Source of the DNA: Aestuariivirga sp.
GTDB taxonomy: Bacteria; Pseudomonadota; Alphaproteobacteria; Rhizobiales; Aestuariivirgaceae
Direction: 5' to 3'
DNA length: 6,494 nt
Assembly (NCBI GenBank): GCA_020252385.1
Contig: JADCDC010000140.1
Span: 1 to 6,494 of the forward strand
Notes under the pieces: generated by a model
The model's database searches: none
Seen by the model: the letters and a program-made list of their open reading frames with translations, nothing else
What the model was told of the DNA's origin: nothing
Shown here: positions 1 through 6,191 of the stretch, one piece after another
Layout: every line of letters begins with the position of its first letter
Position numbering within the stretch: the stretch's first letter is position 1
Position numbers and translations under genes: made by a program

Positions 1-54
1 ACGAACCTCTTTCATCCGAGGTTCTGAGCGCCAATGACGCCGGATGAGCGCGCG
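1..54. other. Intergenic sequence downstream of aguB
   Basis: This short stretch follows the aguB stop codon in the direction of minus-strand transcription. It holds a 7-bp inverted repeat, TCATCCG at 12-18 and CGGATGA at 41-47, with a 22-nt loop. There is no T-run on either side, so it does not look like a classical intrinsic terminator. A minus-strand ATG at 15-13 opens a frame (M-K-E-V-R) that runs off the window and could be the start of the next gene. It has no convincing Shine-Dalgarno sequence, so no CDS is called. AguB is often encoded beside agmatine deiminase (AguA), but nothing in these few codons shows that this is the case here. Confidence 0.35.
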
Positions 55-942
<888 letters not shown>

Positions 943-950
943 GGCGTCTG

Positions 951-955
951 TCCTC
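951..955 (-). promoter_or_regulatory. Ribosome binding site of aguB
   Basis: GAGGA on the minus strand, 8 nt before the ATG at 942. It supports that start and suggests aguB is translated independently of rlpA. Confidence 0.6.
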
Positions 956-987
956 AGGAGAGAACCGGCCTAGCCCAGTTCAAGCGC

Positions 988-1344
988 TCAGTCGAGGCGG
1001 ACGACCTTGACCTTGGCCACGCCAGTCTGGGTGAGGCCCACGACCTTCGCCGCGCCGAGGCTGAGGTCGATGACGCGGCCCTTGGTGAAGGGCCCACGGT
1101 CGTTGATGCGGACGATCACCGACTTGCCGTTCTTGAGATTGGTGACGAGAACGCGGCTGCCGAAGGGAAGGGTGCGGTGGGCGGCCGTCATGCCATGGGG
1201 GTCGAAGCGTTCGCCATTGGCCGTGCGCTTGCCGTGCTTGTAGTAGGAGGCCATGCCGGTCTGGGCGGCATCCGCCGCGCTCGGCCAGAGGCCCGCCGAA
1301 AACCCAAGAACAGCCGCAATGGCGGCCACGCGCAGAAAGTTCAT
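988..1344 (-). CDS. rlpA: RlpA-like septal ring lytic transglycosylase family protein (secreted)
   Basis: This is a small exported protein with an RlpA-type double-psi beta-barrel; family members cleave or bind peptidoglycan, RlpA itself preferring glycan strands lacking stem peptides. Counted from ATG 1344 it has 118 residues. MNFLR and a hydrophobic stretch with a likely cleavage after SAADA near residue 26 make a Sec signal peptide. The mature part is almost only the barrel: GMASYYKHGKRTANGE, then TAAHRTLPFG, then IVRINDRGPF and GRVIDLSLGAA. The conserved active-site type residues are present as E45, H56 and D82. There is no lipobox cysteine and no SPOR domain, unlike classical RlpA lipoproteins, so it should be a soluble periplasmic or wall-associated form. 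An in-frame GTG at 1356 gives 122 residues. ATG 1344 is preferred because AAGGG lies 11 nt upstream, while GTG has AAGG directly against it. Its place between dadA and aguB has no obvious metabolic meaning. Confidence 0.85.
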   Translation of the reverse strand: MNFLRVAAIAAVLGFSAGLWPSAADAAQTGMASYYKHGKRTANGERFDPHGMTAAHRTLPFGSRVLVTNLKNGKSVIVRINDRGPFTKGRVIDLSLGAAKVVGLTQTGVAKVKVVRLD

Positions 1345-1417
1345 CCCCTTGTACACCCTTATGATTTCTGTTGCGGGCGCACCATAGGACGCAATGGGGC
1401 AGCAATGTGACGGCGAG
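1345..1417 (-). other. Spacer between dadA and rlpA
   Basis: These 73 nt separate the dadA stop (TAA at 1420-1418) from the preferred rlpA start. The spacer is somewhat more AT-rich near rlpA and is long enough for a separate rlpA promoter. No pair of -35 and -10 boxes with proper spacing could be identified. There is no hairpin followed by a T-run, so read-through from dadA is possible. Confidence 0.35.
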
Positions 1418-2665
1418 TTACGTTACGGCAGTCATCCCGTCCAGCGCGATTGCCGGTGGTTTTCCGGCGATGAGATCGACGGTGATGCGGGCGGCGCCAT
1501 GGCTCATGGTCCATCCCATGTGGCCTTGGCCCGTGTTGAACCACAGGTTCTTCATGCGCGAGGGGCCGAGGATGGGCGTGCCCTCGGGCGTCATCGGGCG
1601 GAGGCCCGCCCAGTAGCTGGCCTTGTCCCAGTCTGCGCCATCGGGGAACAGCGTCTTCATGGTGGAGAGCATGGTGGCGAAGTCCTTCGGCACATGGCCA
1701 CGGCCATAGCCTGAGAACTCCGCAGTGGCGGTGACACGCACCCGGTCGCCATAGGGGGCGTAGGCCACCAGCGTCTCCTCGTCGACGCCGCCGATCGAGG
1801 GCGGGTTGTTGCGCCCGGCCATGGGGGCGGTGATGGCATAGCCCTTGACCGGATAGATCGGCAGGTCGTGCCCCAGTTCGCGCGCCAGGTGCGGGGAATA
1901 GACGCCAAGGCAGAGCACGATCACATCCGCCGTCTCGCGGCCCCTGTCGGTGATGACCGCGCTGATGCGGTCTCCCTCCTTCTCGAAACCCCTGACGGTG
2001 GTGTTGTAGCGGAAGGCGACACCCTGCTGCTTCAGCCAGTTTCCCATGTTGCGGGCGAACAGCCGGCAATCCCCGCTCTCGTCGTCAGGCGCATAGAGGG
2101 CGCCGGCGAAACGCTCCTTCACGGGGGCCAAGGCCGGGTCCTTCGCGGCCACGCCATCGCGGTCGAGCGTTTCGATGCGGCAGCCATTGTCGGTGAGGAT
2201 GCGCGACTTGGCGGCAGCCGCCGCGAGCGCCTCGGGCGAGCGGTAGAGGTAAAGAAGGCCACCCGTCCGCCCATCATAGGCGACACCGCTGCGCTTCACC
2301 GTGTCGTGGAACACGTCGAGGGAGTAGTTGCAGAGCCTGACCTTGCGCGTGGTGTTCAGTGCGGCGCGCTCCGGCGTGCACTGGCCCCAGAAGCGCCACA
2401 TCCACTTCCAGAAGCGCGGGTCGGCCGAGAACTTGAAGCGCAGCGCCTGATCACCCCGCCACAGGGAGCGGAGCAGGATCTTCGGTGCGGCCGGCGAGGA
2501 CCAGGCATAGGCATGGCCGGGCGCGAAGAGCCCGGCGTTGGAAAAACTCGTGAAGGAGGCGGGCTCCTCCTCCCTGTCGATCACCGTCACCTCATGCCCG
2601 TCGCGGTTCAGCTCATAGGCCGTGGTGATGCCCACGATGCCCGCCCCCAGCACAAGCGCCTTCAT
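1418..2665 (-). CDS. dadA: D-amino-acid dehydrogenase, DadA-type FAD oxidoreductase
   Basis: It oxidises D-amino acids to imino acids, which hydrolyse to 2-oxo acids and ammonia, and passes electrons from FAD to the respiratory chain; it is usually bound to the inner face of the membrane. The 415-residue protein starts with a Rossmann motif GAGIVG at 7-12, and D30 (VTVIDREEE) sits where the ADP ribose is bound. DadA-family signatures follow: TSFSNAGLFAPG near 40-51, the Trp-rich FWKWMWRFWG, the DDESGDCRLFARN block, YPVKGYAIT, and at the C-terminus GLRPMTPEGTPILGP and NLWFNTGQGHMGWTMSHG. It is slightly shorter than E. coli DadA because the C-terminal tail is reduced. The ATG at 2665 follows AGAGGG with 9-nt spacing and puts the Rossmann fold at the very N-terminus. 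It is divergent from the FAD oxidase gene at 2719. Family assignment is firm; the exact substrate is not, because rhizobial genomes carry several paralogues. Confidence 0.83.
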   Translation of the reverse strand: MKALVLGAGIVGITTAYELNRDGHEVTVIDREEEPASFTSFSNAGLFAPGHAYAWSSPAAPKILLRSLWRGDQALRFKFSADPRFWKWMWRFWGQCTPERAALNTTRKVRLCNYSLDVFHDTVKRSGVAYDGRTGGLLYLYRSPEALAAAAAKSRILTDNGCRIETLDRDGVAAKDPALAPVKERFAGALYAPDDESGDCRLFARNMGNWLKQQGVAFRYNTTVRGFEKEGDRISAVITDRGRETADVIVLCLGVYSPHLARELGHDLPIYPVKGYAITAPMAGRNNPPSIGGVDEETLVAYAPYGDRVRVTATAEFSGYGRGHVPKDFATMLSTMKTLFPDGADWDKASYWAGLRPMTPEGTPILGPSRMKNLWFNTGQGHMGWTMSHGAARITVDLIAGKPPAIALDGMTAVT

Positions 2666-2718
2666 GGTTCGAAGCCCTCTTTGATCCCACCCGGAAGCGA
2701 TGCTAGCAAGGCCGCATC
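2666..2718. promoter_or_regulatory. Divergent intergenic region between two flavoenzyme genes
   Basis: This 53-nt spacer must hold the 5' signals of both flanking genes. The dadA Shine-Dalgarno AGAGGG (minus strand, 2675-2680) and an AAGG for the plus-strand oxidase (2708-2711, 7 nt before its ATG) are visible. An 8-bp perfect palindrome TGCTAGCA lies at 2701-2708 and could be part of an operator, though so short a palindrome may be chance. The spacer is too short for two independent promoters, so they either overlap or lie inside the opposite gene's 5' end, which would link expression of the two genes. Confidence 0.45.
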
Positions 2719-4059
2719 ATGGCTTCCACCACCCATCCGCATGCCTTCCATTTCGACCGCGCGGTTGACAGCTACTGGGAGGCCTCCGCCGACCCGCTGG
2801 CGCTCGCCACACCGCCGCTCCGCGGTGAAGCGCGCTGCGAGGTGGCGATCATCGGCGCGGGTTTCACCGGGCTGTCCGCCGCGCTCGAACTGGCCGAGGC
2901 GGGAGTCGACGTGCGCGTCCTCGAGGCGGGCCACGTGGGCTGGGGCGCATCGGGGCGGAACGGCGGCTTCGCCTGCATCGGCTCCCACAAGCTGCCCTAT
3001 GAGCGGATGATCGCCACCTATGGCCTAGACGCCACGAAACAATACTATGCCGCGATGCGCCAATCTGTGGAACTGGTGCGCGACACCCTCACCCGCTTCG
3101 CGATCGATGCCTGGGCCTCGGGCGATGGCGAGGTGACGCTCGCCCATCTGCCGGGGCGCGTTCAGGAGTTGAAGGACGAGCAGGCCTTCCTCGCCCGGAC
3201 ATTCGGGGACAAGACCGAATTCCTGCCGAAGGAAGAGCTCAAGGCCCGCGGCCTCGACGGGCCGGGTTTTCATGCCGGGCTTCTGGGTGCGACCGGTTTC
3301 GGCATCCATCCCCTGAACTATGTGCGGGGGCTGGCGCGCGCCGCAGCGGGTGCTGGCGCCACGATCCACGGCCGCTCACGGCTGATCCGCTGGGAAGAGA
3401 CGCAAGCCGGGCACCGCCTCCACACGGCGGAGGGTGTTCTGAGCGCGAGGCAGGTGATCGTCGCCACCAACGGCTATACGCCGGAGGATGTCTCGCGGCG
3501 CCACAAGGGCCGGATCATGCCGGCCCTCTCCTCGATCCTCGTCACCCGCGTGCTGAGCGGGGAGGAACGGCGAGCACAGGGCTGGACCTCGCCGCTGATG
3601 GCCTATGATTCGCGAAAGCTGCTGCACTATTTCCGCCTGCTTCCCAACGGCCGCTTCCTGTTCGGCGGCCGCGGCGGCACGGACGCCTCGGACCAGGGCG
3701 CCACGGACTATCGCCCGGTGCTCGAAGGCGCCTTCCGGCAGCTGTTTCCGGCCTGGGCGGAGGTGGAGATCACACATTATTGGCGGGGCTTCGTCTGCCT
3801 CGCCTATGATCTCGTGCCCTATATCGGGCCGCTCGACGAGAAGCAGACGGTGTGGACGGCCATCGCCTATCACGGCAATGGCGTGGCCATGGGCTCATGG
3901 AGCGGGCGCGCGGTGGCGCGGCTGGCGATGAAGAAGGCGGCGCGGGACGAGCTCTCGCCCGTGCTCACGCGCCGCCTTGCGATGTTTCCCCTGCCCGCCT
4001 TCCGCCCGCTCTATCTGAAGGGCGCCTATGTCTGGTACGGCTGGCAGGACGGGCGCTAG
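2719..4059 (+). CDS. FAD-dependent amine oxidase, PuuB/OrdL-like (gamma-glutamylputrescine oxidase family)
   Basis: Members of this DAO-superfamily branch oxidise secondary or primary amines with O2, giving an aldehyde or oxo acid plus amine or ammonia and H2O2; PuuB acts on gamma-glutamylputrescine in the cytosol. The 446-residue protein has an N-terminal lead of about 40 residues, then the FAD Rossmann motif IIGAGFTG at 44-51 with E69 (VLEAGHVGWG) as the ribose ligand. The family signature GASGRNGGF follows at 76-84. The substrate domain includes GIHPLNYVRGLARAA, and the C-terminal FAD loop is AYHGNGVAMGSWSGR. Length and architecture match PuuB/OrdL (about 430 residues). The start is supported by AAGG 7 nt upstream of ATG 2719. 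It is the only plus-strand gene: divergent from dadA and convergent with the RidA-family gene, whose stop is 5 nt away. An AguB gene nearby makes a polyamine-related substrate attractive, but no gamma-glutamylputrescine synthetase (PuuA) is in view, so no symbol is given. Confidence 0.82.
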   Translation: MASTTHPHAFHFDRAVDSYWEASADPLALATPPLRGEARCEVAIIGAGFTGLSAALELAEAGVDVRVLEAGHVGWGASGRNGGFACIGSHKLPYERMIATYGLDATKQYYAAMRQSVELVRDTLTRFAIDAWASGDGEVTLAHLPGRVQELKDEQAFLARTFGDKTEFLPKEELKARGLDGPGFHAGLLGATGFGIHPLNYVRGLARAAAGAGATIHGRSRLIRWEETQAGHRLHTAEGVLSARQVIVATNGYTPEDVSRRHKGRIMPALSSILVTRVLSGEERRAQGWTSPLMAYDSRKLLHYFRLLPNGRFLFGGRGGTDASDQGATDYRPVLEGAFRQLFPAWAEVEITHYWRGFVCLAYDLVPYIGPLDEKQTVWTAIAYHGNGVAMGSWSGRAVARLAMKKAARDELSPVLTRRLAMFPLPAFRPLYLKGAYVWYGWQDGR

Positions 4060-4064
4060 TCCGC

Positions 4065-4541
4065 CTACGACTTCCGCGCCTTGCGGGCGGCCTTGCGGGC
4101 GGCCTTGGTCGGCACCGTCTTGGACGCCTTCCGGGCATTGGCCTTGGCGGCGCGCGTGGCGGCGGAGGCCGGGCGGCGCGCGGCGGGCTTCAGGATCGCG
4201 GCTTCCACCATGATCTCGACGTCGAGGCCCGGGGCCGCGAGCTTCGATTCGACGGTGGCGCGGGCCGGCGTCTGGCCGGGAACCACCCAGGCATCCCACG
4301 CGGCGTTCATGTCGTTGAAGGTCTTGATGTCGGTGAGCCAGATATTGGCCTTGATGATGTTGGTCTTCGACGTGCCGGCCTTCTTCAGCACCGTGTCGAT
4401 CTGGCCCAGGATGTCGCGCGTCTGCTCGGTCACGGACTTGCCGGCAGCGGCCTCGGCCACGAAGCCCGCGAGATAGACCTTGCCGCCGTGGATGACGGCG
4501 GAGCTCATGCGCTTGCCTGCGTCGATTCTCTTCAATGTCAT
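4065..4541 (-). CDS. RidA-family (YjgF/YER057c/UK114) protein, YoaB-like, with basic C-terminal tail
   Basis: RidA proteins hydrolyse reactive enamine or imine intermediates to oxo acids and ammonia; other Rid subgroups have less certain roles. Residues 1-117 form a complete Rid domain resembling E. coli YoaB: MTLKRIDAGKRMS at the start, VIHGGKVYLAG, EQTRDILGQIDTVLKKAG, MNAAWDAWVVPGQTPAR. R94, equivalent to the RidA carboxylate-binding Arg105, is present. E109 lies 15 residues later, as does E. coli Glu120. Residues 118-158 are an extra tail with 15 Lys/Arg, 15 Ala and no acidic residue, ending in KAARKAARKARKS. It resembles histone H1-like tails and is probably disordered; typical Rid proteins end near residue 115-130. 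The ATG at 4541 has a strong GGGAGGG 6 nt upstream. The gene lies downstream of the M20 gene, with the palindromic repeat between them, and may be its last operon partner. Confidence 0.86.
   Translation of the reverse strand: MTLKRIDAGKRMSSAVIHGGKVYLAGFVAEAAAGKSVTEQTRDILGQIDTVLKKAGTSKTNIIKANIWLTDIKTFNDMNAAWDAWVVPGQTPARATVESKLAAPGLDVEIMVEAAILKPAARRPASAATRAAKANARKASKTVPTKAARKAARKARKS
4081..4104. repeat. 12-bp tandem duplication in the RidA-family tail
   Basis: TTGCGGGCGGCC occurs twice in direct succession (4081-4092 and 4093-4104). On the coding strand it encodes repeated K-A-A-R units near the C-terminus of the RidA-family protein. The 12-bp period is in frame, so copy-number change would lengthen or shorten the tail without disrupting the gene. 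Confidence 0.8.
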
Positions 4542-4547
4542 TGGATA

Positions 4548-4554
4548 CCCTCCC
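4548..4554 (-). promoter_or_regulatory. Strong ribosome binding site of the RidA-family gene
   Basis: GGGAGGG on the minus strand, 6 nt before ATG 4541. It is the best Shine-Dalgarno match in the window and fixes the start. It lies 18 nt beyond the end of the palindromic repeat in the direction of transcription. Confidence 0.7.
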
Positions 4555-4574
4555 TCAAAGACGGCGAAGTCTTA

Positions 4575-4623
4575 GAGCATGATCCGCAAAAGTGGAAACC
4601 ACTTTTGCGACGAGATCATGCTC
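4575..4623. repeat. Palindrome 1 of the composite repeat
   Basis: GAGCATGATC (4575-4584) pairs perfectly with GATCATGCTC (4614-4623), and CGCAAAAGTGG (4585-4595) with CCACTTTTGCG (4599-4609). The result is 21 base pairs with a 3-nt AAA loop and a single 4-nt bulge (4610-4613). Confidence 0.93.
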
Positions 4624-4636
4624 AAGCACTGATCTG

Positions 4637-4684
4637 GAGCGAGTTCCCTTCGACCAGGTGATTCCACCTGGTCGGAACGCGCTC
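4637..4684. repeat. Palindrome 2 of the composite repeat
   Basis: CGACCAGGTG (4651-4660) pairs perfectly with CACCTGGTCG (4665-4674) around a 4-nt ATTC loop. An outer stem pairs GAGCGAGTTC (4637-4646) with GAACGCGCTC (4675-4684) at 9 of 10 positions, the mismatch being at 4642. A 4-nt bulge at 4647-4650 separates the stems, mirroring the one-bulge layout of palindrome 1. Confidence 0.92.
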
Positions 4685-6177
4685 TAGCGGGCTTTCTGAA
4701 CGGCATCAATCACGCTGAGCAGCACGCGGGGCAATGTTTCGAAGGCATAGGGCGCGTGGAGCCGCTCGAGCCAGTGGTGATAGTCGCGCCCCCAGGGGCC
4801 GATGTTGATCGATGGGTATCCGGCGGGCTCCGGCATCAGGAAGCAGGAGCCGGCAATGGGCGTGTTGGCCGCGGCGGCCGCGAGATCGCCCTGGGCCTCG
4901 CCGAAGAAGCTCATGTCGGAGATGCCGGGGAAGTAACGGATGGCGGAGACACCATGCGCCGCGGCGGCCTTCACGATGACGTCTTCGAGCGGGGCGTCTG
5001 ACAGAGCCACCGCCGGATAGGGAATGGCGCCGAAGCCCATGACCACGGCAGGGCCCGAAAGCCCTGAGGCCGCGAAGGCCTCCGCCGTCACCCGCTTGGC
5101 GCGTTCGGGAAGGTCGAGGCCGGGCAAGCCGGCGGCTTCGGCTGCGATCCTCGCCATCTCGGCCTGCGGCAGGCGCCGGGCAAGCTCGGCATAGGTCATC
5201 ACCGGAATGTCGCGGCCGATGCGGCGTGCCGCACGGGTCATGGCGCGGCGCGCGAGGACCAGCGCGACGTCCATGACATCGGCCGCGGTGCGGCGGTGCT
5301 GCAGGCTGTTCCAATAGAGCCAGCACTGCGCCGGCGTCGTGACGTTGTAGCCCGTCTTCAGGTCCTTGGCATGCAGCGCCGTGGGCGGTGCCGCGACCTC
5401 GCTGCCGGTCGTCTCGGCGAGCTCGGGAGCGAGCTCGAATTCGGTCAGCAGTTCGGCGCCGAGATAGGCGGCATTGGCGCCGTCCTCCGGGTAGCAGGCA
5501 TGGGTCTGACGACCCACGACGAAAGCGGTGATCAGCTGCTTGCCGATCGAGCCCAGTGCGACGACGCGGCCCGCCGCGCCATCGCCCTGGTCCGAGATCG
5601 CATCGAGGTTGATGACCAGCGCGATGTCGAGATCATGCTCCGCGGCGATGGCGCTGAGTTCAGGCGCCGCGGCGCGCGCACCCGCCGAGCGCTCCTCCTC
5701 GTCGGCCACGGCCAGGAACAGGAGACTGGCATCGCCCTGGTAGGCCTCGATCGCGGCGAGCCCGGCGGCAAGCCCCGCCTTCATGTCGAGAAGCCCGCGG
5801 CCGGGCAGGAACTCGCCGCTCTCGAAGTCCGCGAGCGCCAGCGGGTTCTCGCCGGAGCGGCGGAGCCTTTCGATGATCATGGGCAGAAGCCGCTCAGGAT
5901 CGAAGGCAAGCTCCGCGAGATCGCCATAGTCATCCACGGGCACCACGTCGTAGTGGCCCGTCAGCACGATGGTGCGGCGGCTCCGGCCGCGCTTCAGCGC
6001 CAGCACGTTGCGGCGCGGATCGCCGGGGATGGGCGTGGTCCACACCGTTCCGATGTGGGCGAGAGATTGCGCGAGGCGCGGCGCGAAGGCCGCCTCCTCC
6101 GCCGTTCCCGTGACCGAAGGCCATGAGGCCAGCGTGAGCGCGATGTCCCGCGCCCGCGCCGCCCAGTCATTCCTCAC
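4684..6177 (-). CDS. M20/M25/M40 family metallo-hydrolase, RocB-like
   Basis: This is a di-zinc amidohydrolase or peptidase of the M20 clan, expected to be cytosolic and to cleave an amide or peptide bond of an amino-acid derivative. Its 497 residues resemble RocB-type proteins more than DapE or ArgE, which are near 375-385. The metal site is intact: H75 and D77 in LTGHYDVVP, D131 in GRGLLDMKAG, catalytic E160 and ligand E161 in VADEEERSAG, D192 in VINLDAISD, and the final His in PWGRDYHHWLERL (467-468). The start is GTG 6177; GAGGA, 7 nt upstream, overlaps the stop codon of the preceding gene. A nearby ATG (6170) is out of frame. It follows the carbamoyl-amino-acid hydrolase gene by 10 nt, so the two are surely co-transcribed. 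Its TAG stop is part of the terminal repeat of the palindromic element. RocB is linked to arginine use in Bacillus, but its reaction is unclear, so the substrate is unassigned. Confidence 0.84.
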   Translation of the reverse strand: MRNDWAARARDIALTLASWPSVTGTAEEAAFAPRLAQSLAHIGTVWTTPIPGDPRRNVLALKRGRSRRTIVLTGHYDVVPVDDYGDLAELAFDPERLLPMIIERLRRSGENPLALADFESGEFLPGRGLLDMKAGLAAGLAAIEAYQGDASLLFLAVADEEERSAGARAAAPELSAIAAEHDLDIALVINLDAISDQGDGAAGRVVALGSIGKQLITAFVVGRQTHACYPEDGANAAYLGAELLTEFELAPELAETTGSEVAAPPTALHAKDLKTGYNVTTPAQCWLYWNSLQHRRTAADVMDVALVLARRAMTRAARRIGRDIPVMTYAELARRLPQAEMARIAAEAAGLPGLDLPERAKRVTAEAFAASGLSGPAVVMGFGAIPYPAVALSDAPLEDVIVKAAAAHGVSAIRYFPGISDMSFFGEAQGDLAAAAANTPIAGSCFLMPEPAGYPSINIGPWGRDYHHWLERLHAPYAFETLPRVLLSVIDAVQKAR

Positions 6178-6191
6178 AAGTCATTCCTCAC
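6166..6191. repeat. 14-bp-period tandem duplication at a gene junction
   Basis: The 12-mer GTCATTCCTCAC occurs at 6166-6177 and again at 6180-6191, separated by AA, a 14-bp period. On the coding (minus) strand each copy reads GTGAGGAATGAC. The upstream copy carries the stop TGA (6190-6188) of the carbamoyl-amino-acid hydrolase gene and the Shine-Dalgarno for the next gene; the downstream copy carries the GTG start (6177-6175) of the RocB-like gene. Confidence 0.9.

Larger units (their letters stand above)
4573..4686. repeat. Composite palindromic intergenic repeat (RIME / Bru-RS-like)
   Basis: A 114-bp element bounded by 6-bp terminal inverted repeats, TAGAGC at 4573-4578 and GCTCTA at 4681-4686, with two large hairpins inside. 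Its layout, two imperfect palindromes in about 110 bp beginning TAGAGCATGATC, matches the rhizobial RIME1 and Brucella Bru-RS repeat families, which are non-coding and present in many copies per genome. It lies between the M20-hydrolase gene and the RidA-family gene and overlaps the last 3 nt (the TAG stop) of the former. Neither hairpin is followed by a T-run, so it is not a typical terminator, but transcribed as RNA it would fold strongly and could influence mRNA stability or read-through. Family membership rests on remembered resemblance, not a search. Confidence 0.8.

Noticed and set aside
1405..1440. A short direct repeat CGTAAC-CGTAAC at the end of dadA
   Set aside because: Only two 5-6 nt units are present, they overlap the coding end, and no symmetry or spacing suggests an operator; it is compatible with chance.
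2681..2709. A sigma70-like pair TTGATC (2681-2686) and TAGCAA (2704-2709) with 17-nt spacing upstream of the oxidase gene
   Set aside because: The presumed -10 box overlaps the AAGG ribosome binding site (2708-2711), so a transcript from it would begin almost at the ATG and lack the Shine-Dalgarno. The match to consensus is also weak.
1868..3010. A 380-codon open frame on the plus strand opposite dadA and into the oxidase gene
   Set aside because: It covers the whole dadA 5' half in antisense, runs through the divergent spacer and then overlaps the oxidase out of frame. The composition is that of a shadow frame without recognisable motifs.
4573..4686. The paired hairpins read as an intrinsic terminator for the M20 gene
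   Set aside because: No T-run follows either hairpin on either strand, and the terminal repeats with the two-palindrome layout fit a dispersed intergenic repeat better.
4573..4686. The palindromes read as CRISPR repeats or a tRNA-like structure
   Set aside because: The two palindromes differ in sequence, there are no repeated units with spacers, and no cloverleaf or CCA end can be drawn.
5296..6126. A 276-codon open frame on the plus strand opposite the RocB-like gene
   Set aside because: The minus-strand product has a complete M20 metal site over this interval; the opposite frame is low-complexity Arg/Gly/Ala sequence.
6168..6170. ATG at 6170 as an alternative start for the RocB-like gene
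   Set aside because: It is out of frame with the M20 coding sequence; the in-frame GTG at 6177 has a correctly spaced GAGGA.
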